A DNA stretch of 64,000 bases from Sphaerosporella brunnea. Lineage: Eukaryota; Ascomycota; Pezizomycetes; Pezizales; Pyronemataceae. Location of the stretch: positions 1-64,000 of the forward strand of contig VXIS01000034.1 in the NCBI GenBank assembly GCA_008704415.1, written 5' to 3'. Both the position numbers and the translations under genes were made by a program. Shown in pieces: positions 45,185 to 57,372 of the stretch. Under the pieces are notes generated by a model. It was not told the origin of the DNA, made no database searches, and saw only the letters and a program-made list of their open reading frames with translations. Position 1 is the stretch's first letter; the number at the start of each line of letters is the position of its first letter.

Positions 45185-46168
45185 CTACCTAATACCGAGA
45201 TACCTCCTGACCCTGCCAGACATGGTCCTCCCCTCTTCCGGCAGCCTGGGTCTGGCCGGTGGTTCCACCACCTCACTGGGCGTGGGTTTCGGCGGCCACA
45301 TGTCATCGCTCTTCCAGCCCTCGACCAGCGCCTCGACCATGTTTTTGAGATTAACGGGCACGGGCAGCTCGGCGCCCTTGACCACACATCGCTGGTATAT
45401 TTCGTGGTACGCGGCGGGGGTAACCAGTCTGGCGAGGGGGTTATCAGCAAACCTGCTCTGACCGACAGGGACGAGGCCATCCTCAGCGCCCGTCCACTGA
45501 TCCCGCCTCCGCATCCAAGTCCTAAGACCAGGATTCTCCCTCATCTGCTGTCGCCAATACCTGCGCCTGGTGCGCTCGGGAGATGGTGGTTCGTCCCCCC
45601 ACTTTTTTGGCTGCGAAGTGGTAGCCGGTATCTCGAAGTCGCTGTCGTCGGCGCGAGCCCGCCACCCCTCCGCCGCCCTCGGCGAGCGTACAAGTTTCCT
45701 GCGCGCGCGCCGCTTGCGCGGCGGCGGCTGCGGCGGCGTGCTGGGCCGCCGGTAACTGAGTGCGCGCTGCGGAACACCCGGTCTGCTGCGCTGAGAGGCC
45801 GCAGGTGGGTCGGCGAGGTCGTCGTCGTCGTCCGAATCGTCGTCGTCCGAGCCCGAAGAGCTCTCCCAGGCATCGTCCCACTCGTCGCGCGGCTCGTCGT
45901 CGGTGTGCAGCGGCGGCGGATCCGAGGCCCGCCAGGCGCCCAGAACCCCCGAGCGTCTGCTGGCCGTGGACGCCGCGCGAGTAAGTGGCGCCGCCGCCGC
46001 CGTCGCCGGAGGCAGTGATTGGGACGAGGAAGGTGTCGACGCTGAGGATGGCGGCGGCGAGTATGTCCAGTCTGTGCGTACTTGTGAGAGGAGCTCTTTC
46101 ACGTTTCGGGTAGCTTCGGATTTTTCCTGGCGGGTCAACGGGGTGGAGGAAGGGATGGTCGTCGACAT
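45185..46168 (-). CDS. Gag1-like clamp domain protein (formerly DUF4050)
   Basis: A single-exon frame ending at 45185. I chose ATG 46168 (MSTTIPSSTPLTRQEKSEAT), giving 327 residues, because it has A at -3. An upstream in-frame ATG at 46237 would add 23 residues in a poorer context. The N-terminal helix (KSEATRNVKELLSQVRTDW) is followed by a Ser/Ala-rich disordered part, an acidic run of about 15 Ser/Asp, and a basic patch (RKRRARRK). The conserved domain lies near residues 200-300: RYWRQQMRENPGLRTWMRRR, WTGAEDGLVPV, then VPVNLKNMVEALVEGWKSDD. This pattern is the fungal Gag1-like clamp domain. Its molecular role is not evident from the sequence. Confidence 0.82.
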   Translation of the reverse strand: MSTTIPSSTPLTRQEKSEATRNVKELLSQVRTDWTYSPPPSSASTPSSSQSLPPATAAAAPLTRAASTASRRSGVLGAWRASDPPPLHTDDEPRDEWDDAWESSSGSDDDDSDDDDDLADPPAASQRSRPGVPQRALSYRRPSTPPQPPPRKRRARRKLVRSPRAAEGWRARADDSDFEIPATTSQPKKWGDEPPSPERTRRRYWRQQMRENPGLRTWMRRRDQWTGAEDGLVPVGQSRFADNPLARLVTPAAYHEIYQRCVVKGAELPVPVNLKNMVEALVEGWKSDDMWPPKPTPSEVVEPPARPRLPEEGRTMSGRVRRYLGIR

Positions 46169-47090
46169 GATGATGTTCGCAGCACCGCGGCCGAGAGTTG
46201 TTGTTTTGAGCGGTAGTCGTGGGGGTTTGAGCCGCATCGATATGATGGATGGGACGAGAGTTTAATCTCGCATGCCGCCGCATTTACTTTGTTACCCCAC
46301 ACTTTCTTTGCGCATCACGCGCGCACTCTACTCTGCTCTATTTATTTTTATATTTTTATTTATTTATTTATTGTCCATCCGGCATGCAGCCTCTCCGCTT
46401 ATGGCCATGTAGGGCAAGGAAATGCATACAGGCAGAACATAGGAAATAAGGAAAGGACAAAGGAAAAGAGAATAATGAGAGACATGCCCGAAGCCCACGG
46501 GCACAGCCTGTGGGTAACCATCTTGAGCGCCTGGCAGAGTTTGCCTTGCATATCCTTCCCCACGCGCACACTCTATTTCTTACTGCCGAAGTATTTGGTA
46601 TCACAACAAACATCGTCCAGATGGCATGCGACACGATCACGATACACACATCCGACAATCTTAACGCCTTCCACGTGCTCACCGCTTTCTCTTCCTACAG
46701 TACAGACTTAAGTACAACGAGAAATATAACGTAACGTAACGTACCATACCATACAAGACTAAAAAGGTATCATAGAATAGAGGGAGAGTGAAGCGGGCCA
46801 GCGTAACGAGCAAGAATCCCAAGAAACCAAGCACCAAAAGAACAACGGAGAGTTGATAGCCCACAAGTTCGAAAATATAACTCCTGCAACGCTTGCTTTT
46901 TCACAAAGACACAGAGACAGAGGGGGAAGGAATTCCAAGCCACCGGAGAAAGACCCCAATATGCGCAAAGAGAGCAACGGAGAAAAAAACAACGATGTGA
47001 ACGCCCAACGATTTCCATATAGTTATAGGTAGTAGTAACATTGTGCCCGATCCCAAAAAAAAAAAAAAAAAAAAAAAAAGGGAATCAGCC
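46169..47090. other. Intergenic
   Basis: Holds the 5' flank of the Gag1-like gene and the 3' flank of RXT3. An A25 run lies at 47055-47079. No coding sequence was seen. Confidence 0.5.
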
Positions 47091-50000
47091 CTAAGCCCCA
47101 ACTTCAACTTCTCCACCACCTCCATCGTTGCCAGTCCCATTTTGCGACTCCCGCCACAAGCCCGGAGGAAGCTTTCCCATCCCCTGGATTGGGCCGCCTT
47201 TGGACGGCGGCAGTTCGCCCCACCGACGAATCCACTCCCTCTCGTTCAGGCGACGCTTCTTACTTCCACCACCACGGCTCTCAGCCTCGCCAGCATCAAC
47301 CCAGTTCATATCCCAGATGGAATACGACACACCATCGTGAATGGTGTTCCAACTCCTGCTCTTGAACGCATTCCTGACAGATCCAGTGTATCGTTCCAGG
47401 GTCGGCAAGATCAAGATGTTGACAATCAGGTCCTTTCCGGGCTCGATGGTTGGCGGCTTTTCCTTCTCATCGTTCTTCTTGCCGGCGGCATTGGCCACGG
47501 TGGTTCCGTTCATCTTCCACTTTCCAGACTGGGGCGTCGGCGAGGTAGATGCGGATATGGCTCCCTTAACGACCACCTTTCTTCCGGTCTCCTTGACGGA
47601 TGCCGGGTCCACATCCTCTGGCAGCCACCCTGGAATCTTTCCTGTGTGGATCAACACGCCCACGACATCCGAGTCGTCCGTGTAAATTTCCGTCCCCCAG
47701 ACGCAACGTCTCCTGCAAACATCCCGTCGGTGGGAATCGTTCAAAAACCTTTTGGGGATCCTGACTTGGAATATGGAGTTTTCCTTGCCTTCAAAGCGAG
47801 GAAACAAGGGTTGCGTGACCGAAAAGCCCTCTTTGGGAGCCGGGGTGGGAAGGTAGACTATCGAACCTAAGTAGTTCCGGGGCTTTGCAGAGAGCGAGGC
47901 TAGGACCTTTGAGGAATCGATGAGAAGAGTCGTGGAGACCTTAGGAAGCGGAATCTGTTGCTGTGCAGCAGAGAGCGGTGTGTGGTGGTGGTGGATATGA
48001 TGATGGTGGGGGTGCAGAGGGGATTTTGAGCGCACCACCGCAGAAAATTTGGGAGCTTCGAGGGTATTTGATGAAGGCTCGTCGTGGTGATGGTGGTAGT
48101 GATTAAGGTGTGCGCTGATTTTGTCAGTTCCAAGGGCCGAAGTAGGGCCACTGTTGTGGGTCGGGGGAACTGACTGATGGGGAATCTGGTGGTGGTGGTG
48201 ATGTCGCTTCTTTTTTTCGGTCTTGGACGAGATTTCGTCATCTTCGCGGTCCCGCTTCATACCCCCCATCCCCAACCCAGCCGATAACCTTTCCCTACCG
48301 TCCCGATCCTTCTCAACTTCCTTGGCCATATGATCACTCCAACTGCGCCCAACATCAAACTCCAGTCTAGAAGTGCTGCGCTTGGGTGGGCTGTGATACG
48401 TCAACGCAGATTCCGACAGTCTCATGATTCCGTCCTTGTCTCTGATGATGCCGTCTCTATCCTTGCCGATCGTCCGCTTCTTCTCTTCCTCCATCAGGCT
48501 GGACAAACTCCTGCCTAAGCCACGCTGTAGCGCGTCTTCGGCCCGAAGTGGTTCATCGCGCCCTCCCAAGGATGTCTCTCTCGAGGGCTTGAATCGCTGG
48601 GGCCGTACATCTCTCTCTCTCGCATCATCGCCAACTGCAGGCAGAGGCAGACTTGGGCTGATGGAGAACGGGCTCGGGGGCATCGACAGCGCGTATCCGG
48701 AGAATGGCGTATATCCCTCTCGGGTGGTAGATCCCGTCATCTGAGAATGGGAATGACCGTAACTTTGACTTCCCTGGCCGGCCCCCTGAGGGAGAGACAT
48801 GGTTGAAGGTGTCGATATCGGCGCTGTTAGAGGTGGCGCAATTTGCTGAATTCCGTTCTGGTTCCCCGGCGCAGTAAACCTAGAAGTGATCGTCATTCCA
48901 TAAGAAGGATGGGAGCTTGAAGTCTGTGGGTTGTTCGGCAGTTCCATCCGTTCTCGGCCAAACATCGATACATTGTGCGATGGACCGCCAAACCTGTCAT
49001 ACCGCTCTCGTTCACGTTCCTCTCTCTCTCTCTCGCGACGCAGCTCCCGTTCATGCAGCTCTCGTTCACGCAGCTCTCGTTCACGCTGTTCACGCTGTTC
49101 TCGCTCCCTCAGTTCTCTCTCTCTCAGTTCTCGCTCGTGTTGTTCCCTTTGTTGTTCCCGTTGTTCGCGTTGTGCCCGCTCTCTCGCTTCATGTTCTTGA
49201 CGGATTCGCCTATCCCTGACCTCTTGCTCTCGCATCTGCTCTCGCATCTGCTGTTCACGCCTTTCCCGTTCCCGTTCCCTTTCCCTTTCCCTTTCCCTTT
49301 CTCTTTCTCTTTCTCGTCCACGCTCCCGTTCAATCCTCTCTTTTTCGTAATACCGTTCGCGCTCTATCCTTTCCCGTTCGCCATACATCATATCTCGATC
49401 AGAAAAGCTTCCCGACCGCATATGCCTTTGCGGACCATCATCTCGCATTCCCGGCAATCCATGTGGTTGGGACTGGGGCCGAGGAGGGGGCGGTGGCGGT
49501 GGCGGTTGGGTCCTTTGCCCGTACATCGATCCGCCGTACTGCACTTCACGGTCAATAGACTGGGAAGTGGAGAGATGCTGCAACTGATGATGCGCTCTGT
49601 ACACTGGTTCGGGGGGTGTGACGCGGCTCGACTTGGGGCCCGGTAGAGCTTGGATTGACGTATTGGCGCTGCTTGGGCTCGCCGAACTACTTCCAACTTC
49701 TCTGCTACGATCTAGTGTGGAGAATTCGGGGGTGAACGGGGCCTTCAGAGGCGACAGATCCTGCTGCCGAGCACTCGGAGGTGGAAGCGTGCCACCGTCC
49801 AGCATCGCGGATATTGACATCGAGGTCGACGGACGATGTGGGGGTGGCAGCTCACGCGCGGGAGTCACACCGGGTCCAAAGCCCGAGGGCGATGGACCGC
49901 TGGATGAATGCTGGTGCAGGGTGGATAATGGGGGCGGATGGGGAGGCGGCGCGCGTAAAGGTTGGGTGGTGTGCGGATGCGAGAGCGACGTGCGATGGGG

Positions 50001-51503
50001 CGAGCTAGGAGGCGGCATGCCGCGCATGTGCTGATGGAGAGATTGCGAGGCGGGCTGTTGTAGCGGGGCAGGCGGCGGCGGCGGCGGAGGGGGGTGTTGC
50101 TGCTGCGATATGATGGAATCTTGCGGACCTGCAGCGCGCCGGCACGGTTAATTCCACTTCTCTCTTGGTGTGCATCCACCATATCTAATCGCTTGGAATT
50201 TTTTTTTAAGAACGGCTTAGCGCCCTTCACTCTCGGCGAAACCTGGCCAGGCCAGGGGTTCGGAGAAGTTGGTGGGCAGTAAATAAGCGCGACTGAAACG
50301 GCCGTCGGGCCTTTGCCCCGGTCATCCGACTTTTGGGTGCAACGTGCAACCTGGGACGTGGGACCGAGAGAAGACGGAGAAAAGAAAGAGAGAAGACATG
50401 GCAATGTCGGGGTATACGTGTGCAGTACCGATGAAATGGGTATCGGACGAGACGGGGTAGGATAGATAGCACGTAAAAAAATAAAAACAAAAAATAAAAT
50501 AAAACAAAAATAAAAACAAAAATAAAAATAGAATAAAATACTCTCAAACCACGGAGTACGTACCTCGCGCGACCAGAGGCGAGCTATAGGAGGGAGTCCG
50601 ACGGTGGCTGTGACTATCGGGAGTAGACGTCCGGTGTGGAAGGAACACAGGGGACCCGCGGTTCGACGACGGATTGATGGCCCCGTTCGGCGGCATTGAT
50701 TCTGCGAGCATCGCCAAAGCCAGTCAGTCAACGGTGAGGAAAACGCGCAAACACAATGTGAAAGATCCAGCCAGGGCGAACTTTGGAACCACAGGAAAAA
50801 GCCAAACAGCCTCGCTCGGTTGGGGAGTCTAAAACTGGGTTCACGTGGCGATAGGATTACGCCCGCGAATTCCAGCCTCCCCTTCTCATCCCTATTCTCC
50901 GAGAGAAAAAAAACAAAGTGCCAAGTACTAACCGTGTCGCGCTGGAGTTTGCTGCGGCTGTTGTTGTGCCTGCTGCTGTGCCTGCTGCAGCGACATTGGT
51001 GGCGCAGGGCCCGAACGATACCCGGATCCGGGGCCACCCAACCTGTCCATTTCCGGTGATCTTGCATTTTCATAGTGTTGCGATGGAGGGAGTCCAGCGT
51101 GTAGAGGCGGAGGAGGGTGCGATGAGGATTGGCCGAGTGGAGGGCGGCCCGTATGTGGACTGCCGTAGTATTGGGGACCATCGGTCGAAGGATTGCGACT
51201 GTGGCCACCGTTCATCTTGAGTCGCTTCGGGCCCGATGAAGACGCGGAAAAGGATCTTTCACGTTCGAAATCGGTCAAGGGCTGCGGGGACGGCTGGGGA
51301 GTAACGCGACCTCCAGCAGGATAAGGAGCATACGCAGGGTTGTGCGGAGCGTACGGCGCGGGCGGTGGTTGTTGTTGTTGATGCGGAGGAGGAGGAGGAG
51401 GAGGAGGAGGAAGTGACGGGAGAGGGGCGTGTGACGGACGCGAACCGGACGGGGCCGTTGCGAAAGGTGTCGTCGTTGGCGGTGGATGACGGAAGTGATC
51501 CAT
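47091..51503 (-). CDS. RXT3: Rxt3-domain protein, Rpd3L histone deacetylase complex subunit
   Basis: Three exons: 51503-50933, 50701-50564 and 50128-47091, giving 1248 residues. Intron 1 is 231 nt (GTTAGT) and intron 2 is 435 nt (GTACGT), longer than others in the window; frame holds across both. The first 480 residues are Pro/Ser/Gln-rich. A long alternating Arg/Glu tract follows (about residues 480-620, encoded at about 48.99-49.35 kb). His/Pro-rich linkers precede the conserved domain near residues 990-1180. It contains LFPRFEGKENSIFQVRIP, RRDVCRRRCVWGTEIYTDDS and VVGVLIHTGKIPGWLPEDVD, and ends with SWNTIHDGVSYSIWDMNW. This is the Rxt3 domain of the large Rpd3 histone deacetylase complex, which represses transcription in the nucleus. 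The yeast protein is far shorter; long disordered N-termini are usual in filamentous fungi. Confidence 0.9.
48990..49350 (-). repeat. Imperfect tandem repeat encoding Arg/Glu tract in RXT3
   Basis: Many copies of CGnGAG/CGGGAA-type 6-bp words lie inside the coding frame (CTCTCGTTCACG and CCCTTT words on the plus strand). Both strands are open here, so short antisense frames in this part are artefacts. Confidence 0.75.
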
Positions 51504-53737
51504 GATTTTTAGTGTCTGGGGGGGGGGGGGGGGGGTGGTGGTGGGCCGAACAAAATAGACTCACGCTTTGTAGACCGAGCAGGGGCAAACAACACGAGAC
51601 GAGAGGGAGACGGGGCGGAGGGGAGGAGGGAAAGAGAGGGAGGGAGAAGGAGAGGGCCACGGGACGGAAGAGGAAGAGGAGTTGAGCGATGAGCGAGTTC
51701 GGTGGAGATATTTGGAAGCGCAGTCGAACAACGAATGGAATAATTGGAAACACTGGGGGGGGGTGGGAGGTGTAATAGTTGGTATGTAGTGCAGTGTGGA
51801 GGCGACAGTAGGTCTGGGATTTTTCGGCGCTCAGACAGCAGCAGCAGCAGCGGGCGGTGGCAGGAAGGGAAGAGGCAAGCAACTTGTTGTTGCTGCTGCT
51901 GCGGGCAGACTGTCACTGCATTACTCTAGGTACATTAAAAACGGTTACACCTGCCGCTTGGGAAAGCGCACGATTGGGGAGGATGGGGGGAGGGAGGGAG
52001 GGATGCGCCGTGTCTGGAAAACAACCACACATGTGTGTAGAGCGAGCATCCGCAGGACGGGCGTCGCGCAAATCAGTAGTCAATCAGTCAATCAGTCAAT
52101 CGGTGAAGCCGCTGGCTGGATGGCTGCTGCTGGCTGGTGGAAAACACAACACGGATGAGGACGGCCACAATCAAAACATGCATGTGCTGCACAGGCACGG
52201 CTCGCAGTTGGGAGATCTCTCCTCGAGCCCGTTCTCCTCCTGCTCGCTCTCGCGGTAGCTCGTCCCTATCGCCCGTTTCGCGGCGTATATATCTGGTGGT
52301 GTGCGCAGTACCCAGCAGGCTCGACGGCGATAGGCAACACCCGCGCCGGCATCATCACCAGCCGCAACATCAATAACGTCATATGCGGGAGTGAAAACGG
52401 ACAGGATCCTTTCGGATTCTCTGTTGGGTGTCTCCGCCTCTCGCCTCCGCTGCTGCTGCTGCTGCTGCTGCCGCTGCTTCTTCTCCGCAGCACCCACCTC
52501 CACCTCCACAGATTATCACCACGATTTGCCGCAAGCCCAATGGTGGACTCTCTGCTTCCCTGTCACATTCCCCTGTCGACCAGCCAGCCAGCCAGCCAGA
52601 CCAGCCAAAACGTCCACCAACCCCACATCCAATCCGCAGCGTCCGACGCCCTCATCCATCAAGCCTGGGTGCCGTTCGTTGGAAATAAAACCGCCCTTGC
52701 CTCACATGCACAGCTGGCCCACATCATCGCAGGAACTGAAGCGGCCAGAGAGCGAGAGAGAGACACGCGTAGAAAAAAAAAACGCAGCAGCAGCTGCTGC
52801 GGCCTTCCGATTCGTGCCCCCACCATATATGCATCACATCAACGACGCAAAAGAAAGCAATCTTTTATTTTTTGTTTTAATCATATTGTATTCAGCCGCT
52901 TGCGGCCATGGCGTATAGGGTGGAAGCAAAAGCTACCCCTAGGCTCGAGTCCTACTGTGGAGTCGTCTGCGCTTCTGAAGGACCAAACAAACGGAAGGAA
53001 CGAGAGACAGGGTCAGGAAACAAATTTAGGCCTTGCCTTGGTCGGCCACATTCCAACCTTGGTACCGTCAAAGAAGGCCATTACCCCCTCCGTACAGCGT
53101 TCGTCAGGCAACAGGACCTTAATGGATGTGTTCATCCTTCGTCTCTTTTGCCCGTCCATTGTAGCAGTCTCCACTGCCTTCCACAATACGGCCTACTCTT
53201 TGCGCCAACGAGCGCAGAACTTAAACAGGTGTTCCCTTGTCTGGACTGGGTTGCCCGGCAAAAGAAAGCAAACGCTCCTTCCGCCACCCACGCAGGCTGG
53301 GACCAAGTCGAAGAAAAAAAAAAAAAAAAAAAAAAAAACAATTGATTGAAGAGGAGCCGATGGAACTGGAAGACGAGTTTGTGGAGATGAAATTGGACTC
53401 AATTTAGGCGTGGGAGCTCGGACGTTGAGAAAAGCGCCGTCATTCAGTCTCGGCATGGCGTTATTTTTTTATCAAGCTCGGTATTGATTTCAGAAAGGTA
53501 TTAAGATGTATGAGTGTAAATAGTATTTACGGTTAACGTTTAAGATACCCCCCCCCCAACTTTTGTGCGAAATGACCCCGTTGCCCCTAACTTCAAAGGG
53601 CCAAGTGCGCGTCCGTGTGTCAAAAACTCCGCACCTCCACATGACGCGCCCGAAAACCCATCGTCGAGCCCGGCGAAACCTCACACCGCGCCCCAAAACC
53701 TCACATCGCCGAACCCCCCGCCCCCCCAAAAAACAGC
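51504..53737. other. Intergenic with microsatellites
   Basis: 5' flank of RXT3 with a G-run near 51518-51535. A CAATCAGT repeat lies at 52080-52101, a CTG run near 52449-52470, and a CCAG repeat at 52580-52606. An A-run ends near 53338. Long open frames here follow these simple repeats and are not believed. Confidence 0.5.
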
Positions 53738-54653
53738 TATTCGTTCAGGTGGCAAAGACACTAACCTATATACTATGGGTCGCTGACAGCGACGCCGCGC
53801 GCCCCAGGGCAAAGAGAGAAAATTGTACCATTGTCTTGTCGTCGCCTCGTCGCCCATGTATCTATCTATCTCTCCAGTTCCCATGGCCTACTACACTACA
53901 CATGACGAGTTCCTCAGGCGGCCGCACATCGGTCGAAGACGACGCGACCGTGCGACGGCACATGATCCATCCACCCATCTCCCCGTCCGTCGGCTATCGA
54001 TCGTCCTCCATGTTTCATCTCCTCCATGTCATTGACGCAGCTGCTATTCGAGCTCGCGCAAACCATCCCAAAGAGAAGAGAACTCCGGACTTTTGCCACC
54101 CGTCGGCAAAACTGAACTTGTTCCCACGTCTTCTTCCTCTTCAGAGTTCACGACCTTTTTTGCTGGACCACTTCCATCCCATCCCACTTTCCTCGATCAT
54201 CATGACATACCTCTGTTCCACCCCCCCCCCCCCCCCCCCTCCTCCTCCTCCTCCTCCTCCTCCTCCTCCATAGTGCAGCTCTTGCTGCCGCCGCCCATCG
54301 GGTGTTTTTGTGTCGCGTTCTCATTGAGTAGGCGCGGAGTCAACAAAAAGGCCACATGTCTTTCTTCAAACTTTTCGCTTGCCATGAGCGACTGTGTTCT
54401 CGAGGTTGAAGGGAAGACCACGCCAGTAGGTGGCTCCCTCTGGATAGAGGATGAGGGCTACGGACATTGTGTGTGGGCATTCGCGGCGAAGATAGATAGA
54501 CGGATTGCGGGTGCATGTGCAAACAATAGGGTGCGGGCGAGGATACAAAAGTCTGCAGGCAGCCTCCCCCTATTTTCCTGGACGCCGGAGGGCACGGCGC
54601 TGTGGCGTCGCTGCAATAGTATAGTATAGTGTCTTTGCCGCCTGAACGCATCC
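53738..54653. mobile_element. Non-autonomous element with terminal inverted repeats, about 0.9 kb
   Basis: The left end (53738-53796) and right end (54604-54653, reverse-complemented) share CGTTCAGGnGGCAAAGACACTA, a CTATA/ACTAT-rich middle and CAGCGACGCC. The interior has no transposase. It contains a C18 run followed by CCT repeats (54222-54270) and anonymous sequence. The outer end also occurs alone at 8999-9036. Target-site duplications were not clear. Confidence 0.65.
54222..54270. repeat. Poly-C then (CCT)n tract
   Basis: A run of about 18 C is followed by about ten CCT/CTC triplets inside the inverted-repeat element. Confidence 0.8.
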
Positions 54654-54677
54654 CCTATTCGATCCAGAAACCATATA

Positions 54678-56620
54678 CTAAACTAACATAAAAGTACGCG
54701 GATTGTGGTCTTCCATAGTATTTATCGACCCTATGCCATGAACCAGAATATCCCCCCCTACCCATACCCTCCAATGTCCTGGAGCAATCCACTCCGCGAG
54801 CCTTCTTACTTCTCCCCCGTCCCCTGCCGTTCGGGTTGAGGCCGGTTTCTCTGCAAGTTGAACGCAAGTATCCGTCCAGTGGCCATTCGCATCCATTTCA
54901 ACGAAAAGTATCTTCCGAGACCCAACAAACACCACTGCATATGCACGAACATTATTGGCTTTCCTCTTCTCCTGCATATCAACGCTGTTCAAGTATTCTC
55001 CAAGTTGTTTACGGACTTCAGCATCGATCCAGTCTCGGACTTGTGCCTTTCCGGTACCGTTCCTATTGGTTGAACCGGAGCTCAAGGACTTCCTCGAGGC
55101 AAAGGTGCTCAAGTTCCTTCGCCTTGCCCACGGTTGTCTGTGACTTCAGTGTTAAATATCGAAGAGCAATATTTTTCAACTCCAGAAGGACGCAAAGCTT
55201 CTCGGATTCGATGAAAAGGTCGATGTACCCCGGACGCCAGGACACCTTTTGGACCTCACGCTCTGGTGTGGTGTTGATAGTCAGGTTTTGTAAGAGCGAA
55301 TCGCAAAGCCGATCTCGGTAGTCAGCTTCAGTCAGGTTAAAATCGGCTTCCGACCGGAGAGTGTACACCATAATATTTCGATACGCAGTGAGAATGTCTT
55401 TCACTTCTCCATTGATCACCAAAGTCATGAGCGCCGTTGAAACATCGTTCTGCAGCTCAAAGTGCGCAAGGAGCCTGCCTCCGAACCAAATTGCAGCAAC
55501 GCAGTTTGGGATTACCAGCCCTCCAGACGGATTCGTTTGATCGAATGTAAAACCGCCTGCGTAAACCGTATAAGAGCGCCATACGGAGCGAGCACTACCA
55601 GTACCTAGCTCTTTATCGGCCTTCAGATCGTTAACCGTAAATTGCAAAGGGATATCATCGTATGGTATCTTTTTGATATGCCAGGTCGCCAAGGCGTTGT
55701 TACTTCCTATCTTCGCTCATATCACCGCAGACGTGATCCAATGCTGCTGAAACATCGTGGTCCGTTGGTCCAAAAAGACTGGCATATTTAGAGTCGAAGG
55801 ATGCGTTCTGGACGATGTTGAATCCGCTTGTAGCCTGGGCCCAGAGAAGAGGCATAATTCCCGTGATGTAAACCCCTCGATACCGAGTGCAGGTTTGAAA
55901 ACAGACTTGACACAACGAAAAAAGCTAGAGTAGGCTTGACCAAGCAAAGTTTCCTTAGCCTGATGATGCAGGAACCCTTGCGCGGGTGTATCGTATTCGT
56001 CGATCGTCACTATGATCTATTCTGTTAGAGATTTACGCAACCGGGGATCCAGAACGACGGAACGACATACCCCTTTCACTTGATCAAGTCTACCTAGCCC
56101 CTCCTCCTCTTGGCGACATTCAAGCTCAAGGCTGACTTTCTCAACGACTAACGAAAAATTGTGAATAACTTTTTCAGGGTTGGCGAAATCCGAGATATTC
56201 AGGTTCAACTTTAGATCCAGTAGCGCCTGATAACGTTCGACAAACACTTCGACACAGCAATTTATGTCCTTGAGAGTGATAGCTGCCTCGTCCATACCAC
56301 CCTCCCAAACCCTCGAGAAGTCGAAAGACATGATGGGATATCGTCCAGCCTCGATCTTGCCATTTGACAGCTTTATCGACCTCAAGACATCCAAACAATG
56401 CATTGTAATGCTTCTGGTACTCGACTCCATGGAAGTGCTCCAGCATGCTGACCATGAGAGACTTACCGAATTGCCTTGGCCGACACAGAGGCTTGACGCG
56501 ATGATTGTGCGATTCCGATATACTGAATAGGGTAGGAATGTACCCAGTTTTGTCTAAGAAAGAACTGCATGGAAAAATTCTAGGATTGGTACCGGGAGGA
56601 ACCACCAAGCCTGACCTGAG
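54678..56620 (-). pseudogene. AAA-ATPase-like / PD-(D/E)XK nuclease-fold protein, frame-broken
   Basis: Collinear pieces of one family are spread over three frames. Near 56600-56420 are FLDKTGYIPTLFSISE and the Walker-A-like LCRPRQFGKSLMVSMLEHF. The frame shifts at 'AVK' near 56385, then continues with GKIEAGRYPIMSFDFSRV. An intact intron (GTATGT...CTAACAGAATAG, about 56070-56013) leads to IIVTIDEYDTPAQG. After another shift come RGVYITGIMPLLWAQATSGF and LDHVCGDMSEDRK. The largest piece (55692-55063) has the nuclease-fold core PGYIDLFIESEKLCVLLELK (D...ELK). The last piece (to 54678) contains AYAVVFVGSRKILFVEM. This domain order is that of the expanded AAA-ATPase-like/PD-(D/E)XK proteins of fungi. 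At least four frame breaks make it a pseudogene, or an error-laden copy, and no ATG was found. Confidence 0.8.
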
Positions 56621-57084
56621 CCGAGGCGAGGGTTCCGGTGGGGTCGAATAGAGAACCTCGACAGGCGTCTGCCCCGCGCCAGGGCGCTGGTCATCGACAT
56701 GTTGAATTGAATCAATGGCGGTGAGTTGACGGCGCTGAATGAGAGGTGGGTAAGCTGGAAGAAGAAAGGAACATCAACTCTAACTACGAGGCTTGGCGGC
56801 TTGGCGGCTTTGACTCCTCCGAGGGATAAGTGACGTGACGAGCACTGCATGCGCAGCAAGAATAAAAATAAACGCTCCAACCACCTGCGTGCTGGCAGAC
56901 CCCAGCCAATCGGATCTACCGTGATCCTTGTCATCCGACCTGATCGGTGTGTTCATCAACCCATCATGCGGCCCCCGGTTTCAGCCTTCTCGAGCAATTC
57001 CTCAACTGTAACCTACTTCTGCTCTGTGCGATCCTCCCGCACCCCCCCCCCACAAAAACCCAAACCTTCCCTCAACGCTGCGGT
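56621..57084. other. Intergenic, 5' flank of CLN3
   Basis: Holds a C9 run near 57043-57051 and no recognised coding sequence. Confidence 0.45.
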
Positions 57085-57341
57085 ATGGAGACACCGCCCG
57101 ATTACACCTCTGTCGCGATCAGTTTCTCTGGCCCAAATTCGAACAGAGCCACTCGATCTCCGATCACCCTCCCAGTTCCGGGCGCCCCTTCTTCATCGTT
57201 CGCCATCTACAAAGCCCGCATACGCGCCGCCTTCCAGGGAGCAAACCCGAGAGTTTGCGCTGCCTTTTGGTTTTTCGGTGAGCATTCGCACCGCCATTAG
57301 TAGTCATCTCCCGCATCCGCATAATTCTAGAAAAAAAAAAC

Positions 57342-57372
<31 letters not shown>

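Noticed and set aside
45170..46018. 282-codon plus-strand frame opposite the Gag1-like gene
   Set aside because: It is the antisense of a GC-rich coding exon; Arg/Pro-rich shadow text with no family similarity.
48917..49646. Long plus-strand frames rich in Leu/Phe/Pro
   Set aside because: They are the antisense of the Arg/Glu repeat tract in RXT3.
49865..51208. 447-codon minus-strand frame spanning RXT3 introns
   Set aside because: It reads through both introns in a different frame from the conserved protein; only 50701-50564 matches a real exon of the gene, and that exon is used in another context.
52391..53349. Plus-strand frames up to 269 codons
   Set aside because: They are held open by CTG, CCAG and poly-A simple repeats and contain no protein-like domain.
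53563..54273. 236-codon plus-strand frame ending in a proline run
   Set aside because: The proline run is a poly-C tract inside a transposable element; no start context or family.
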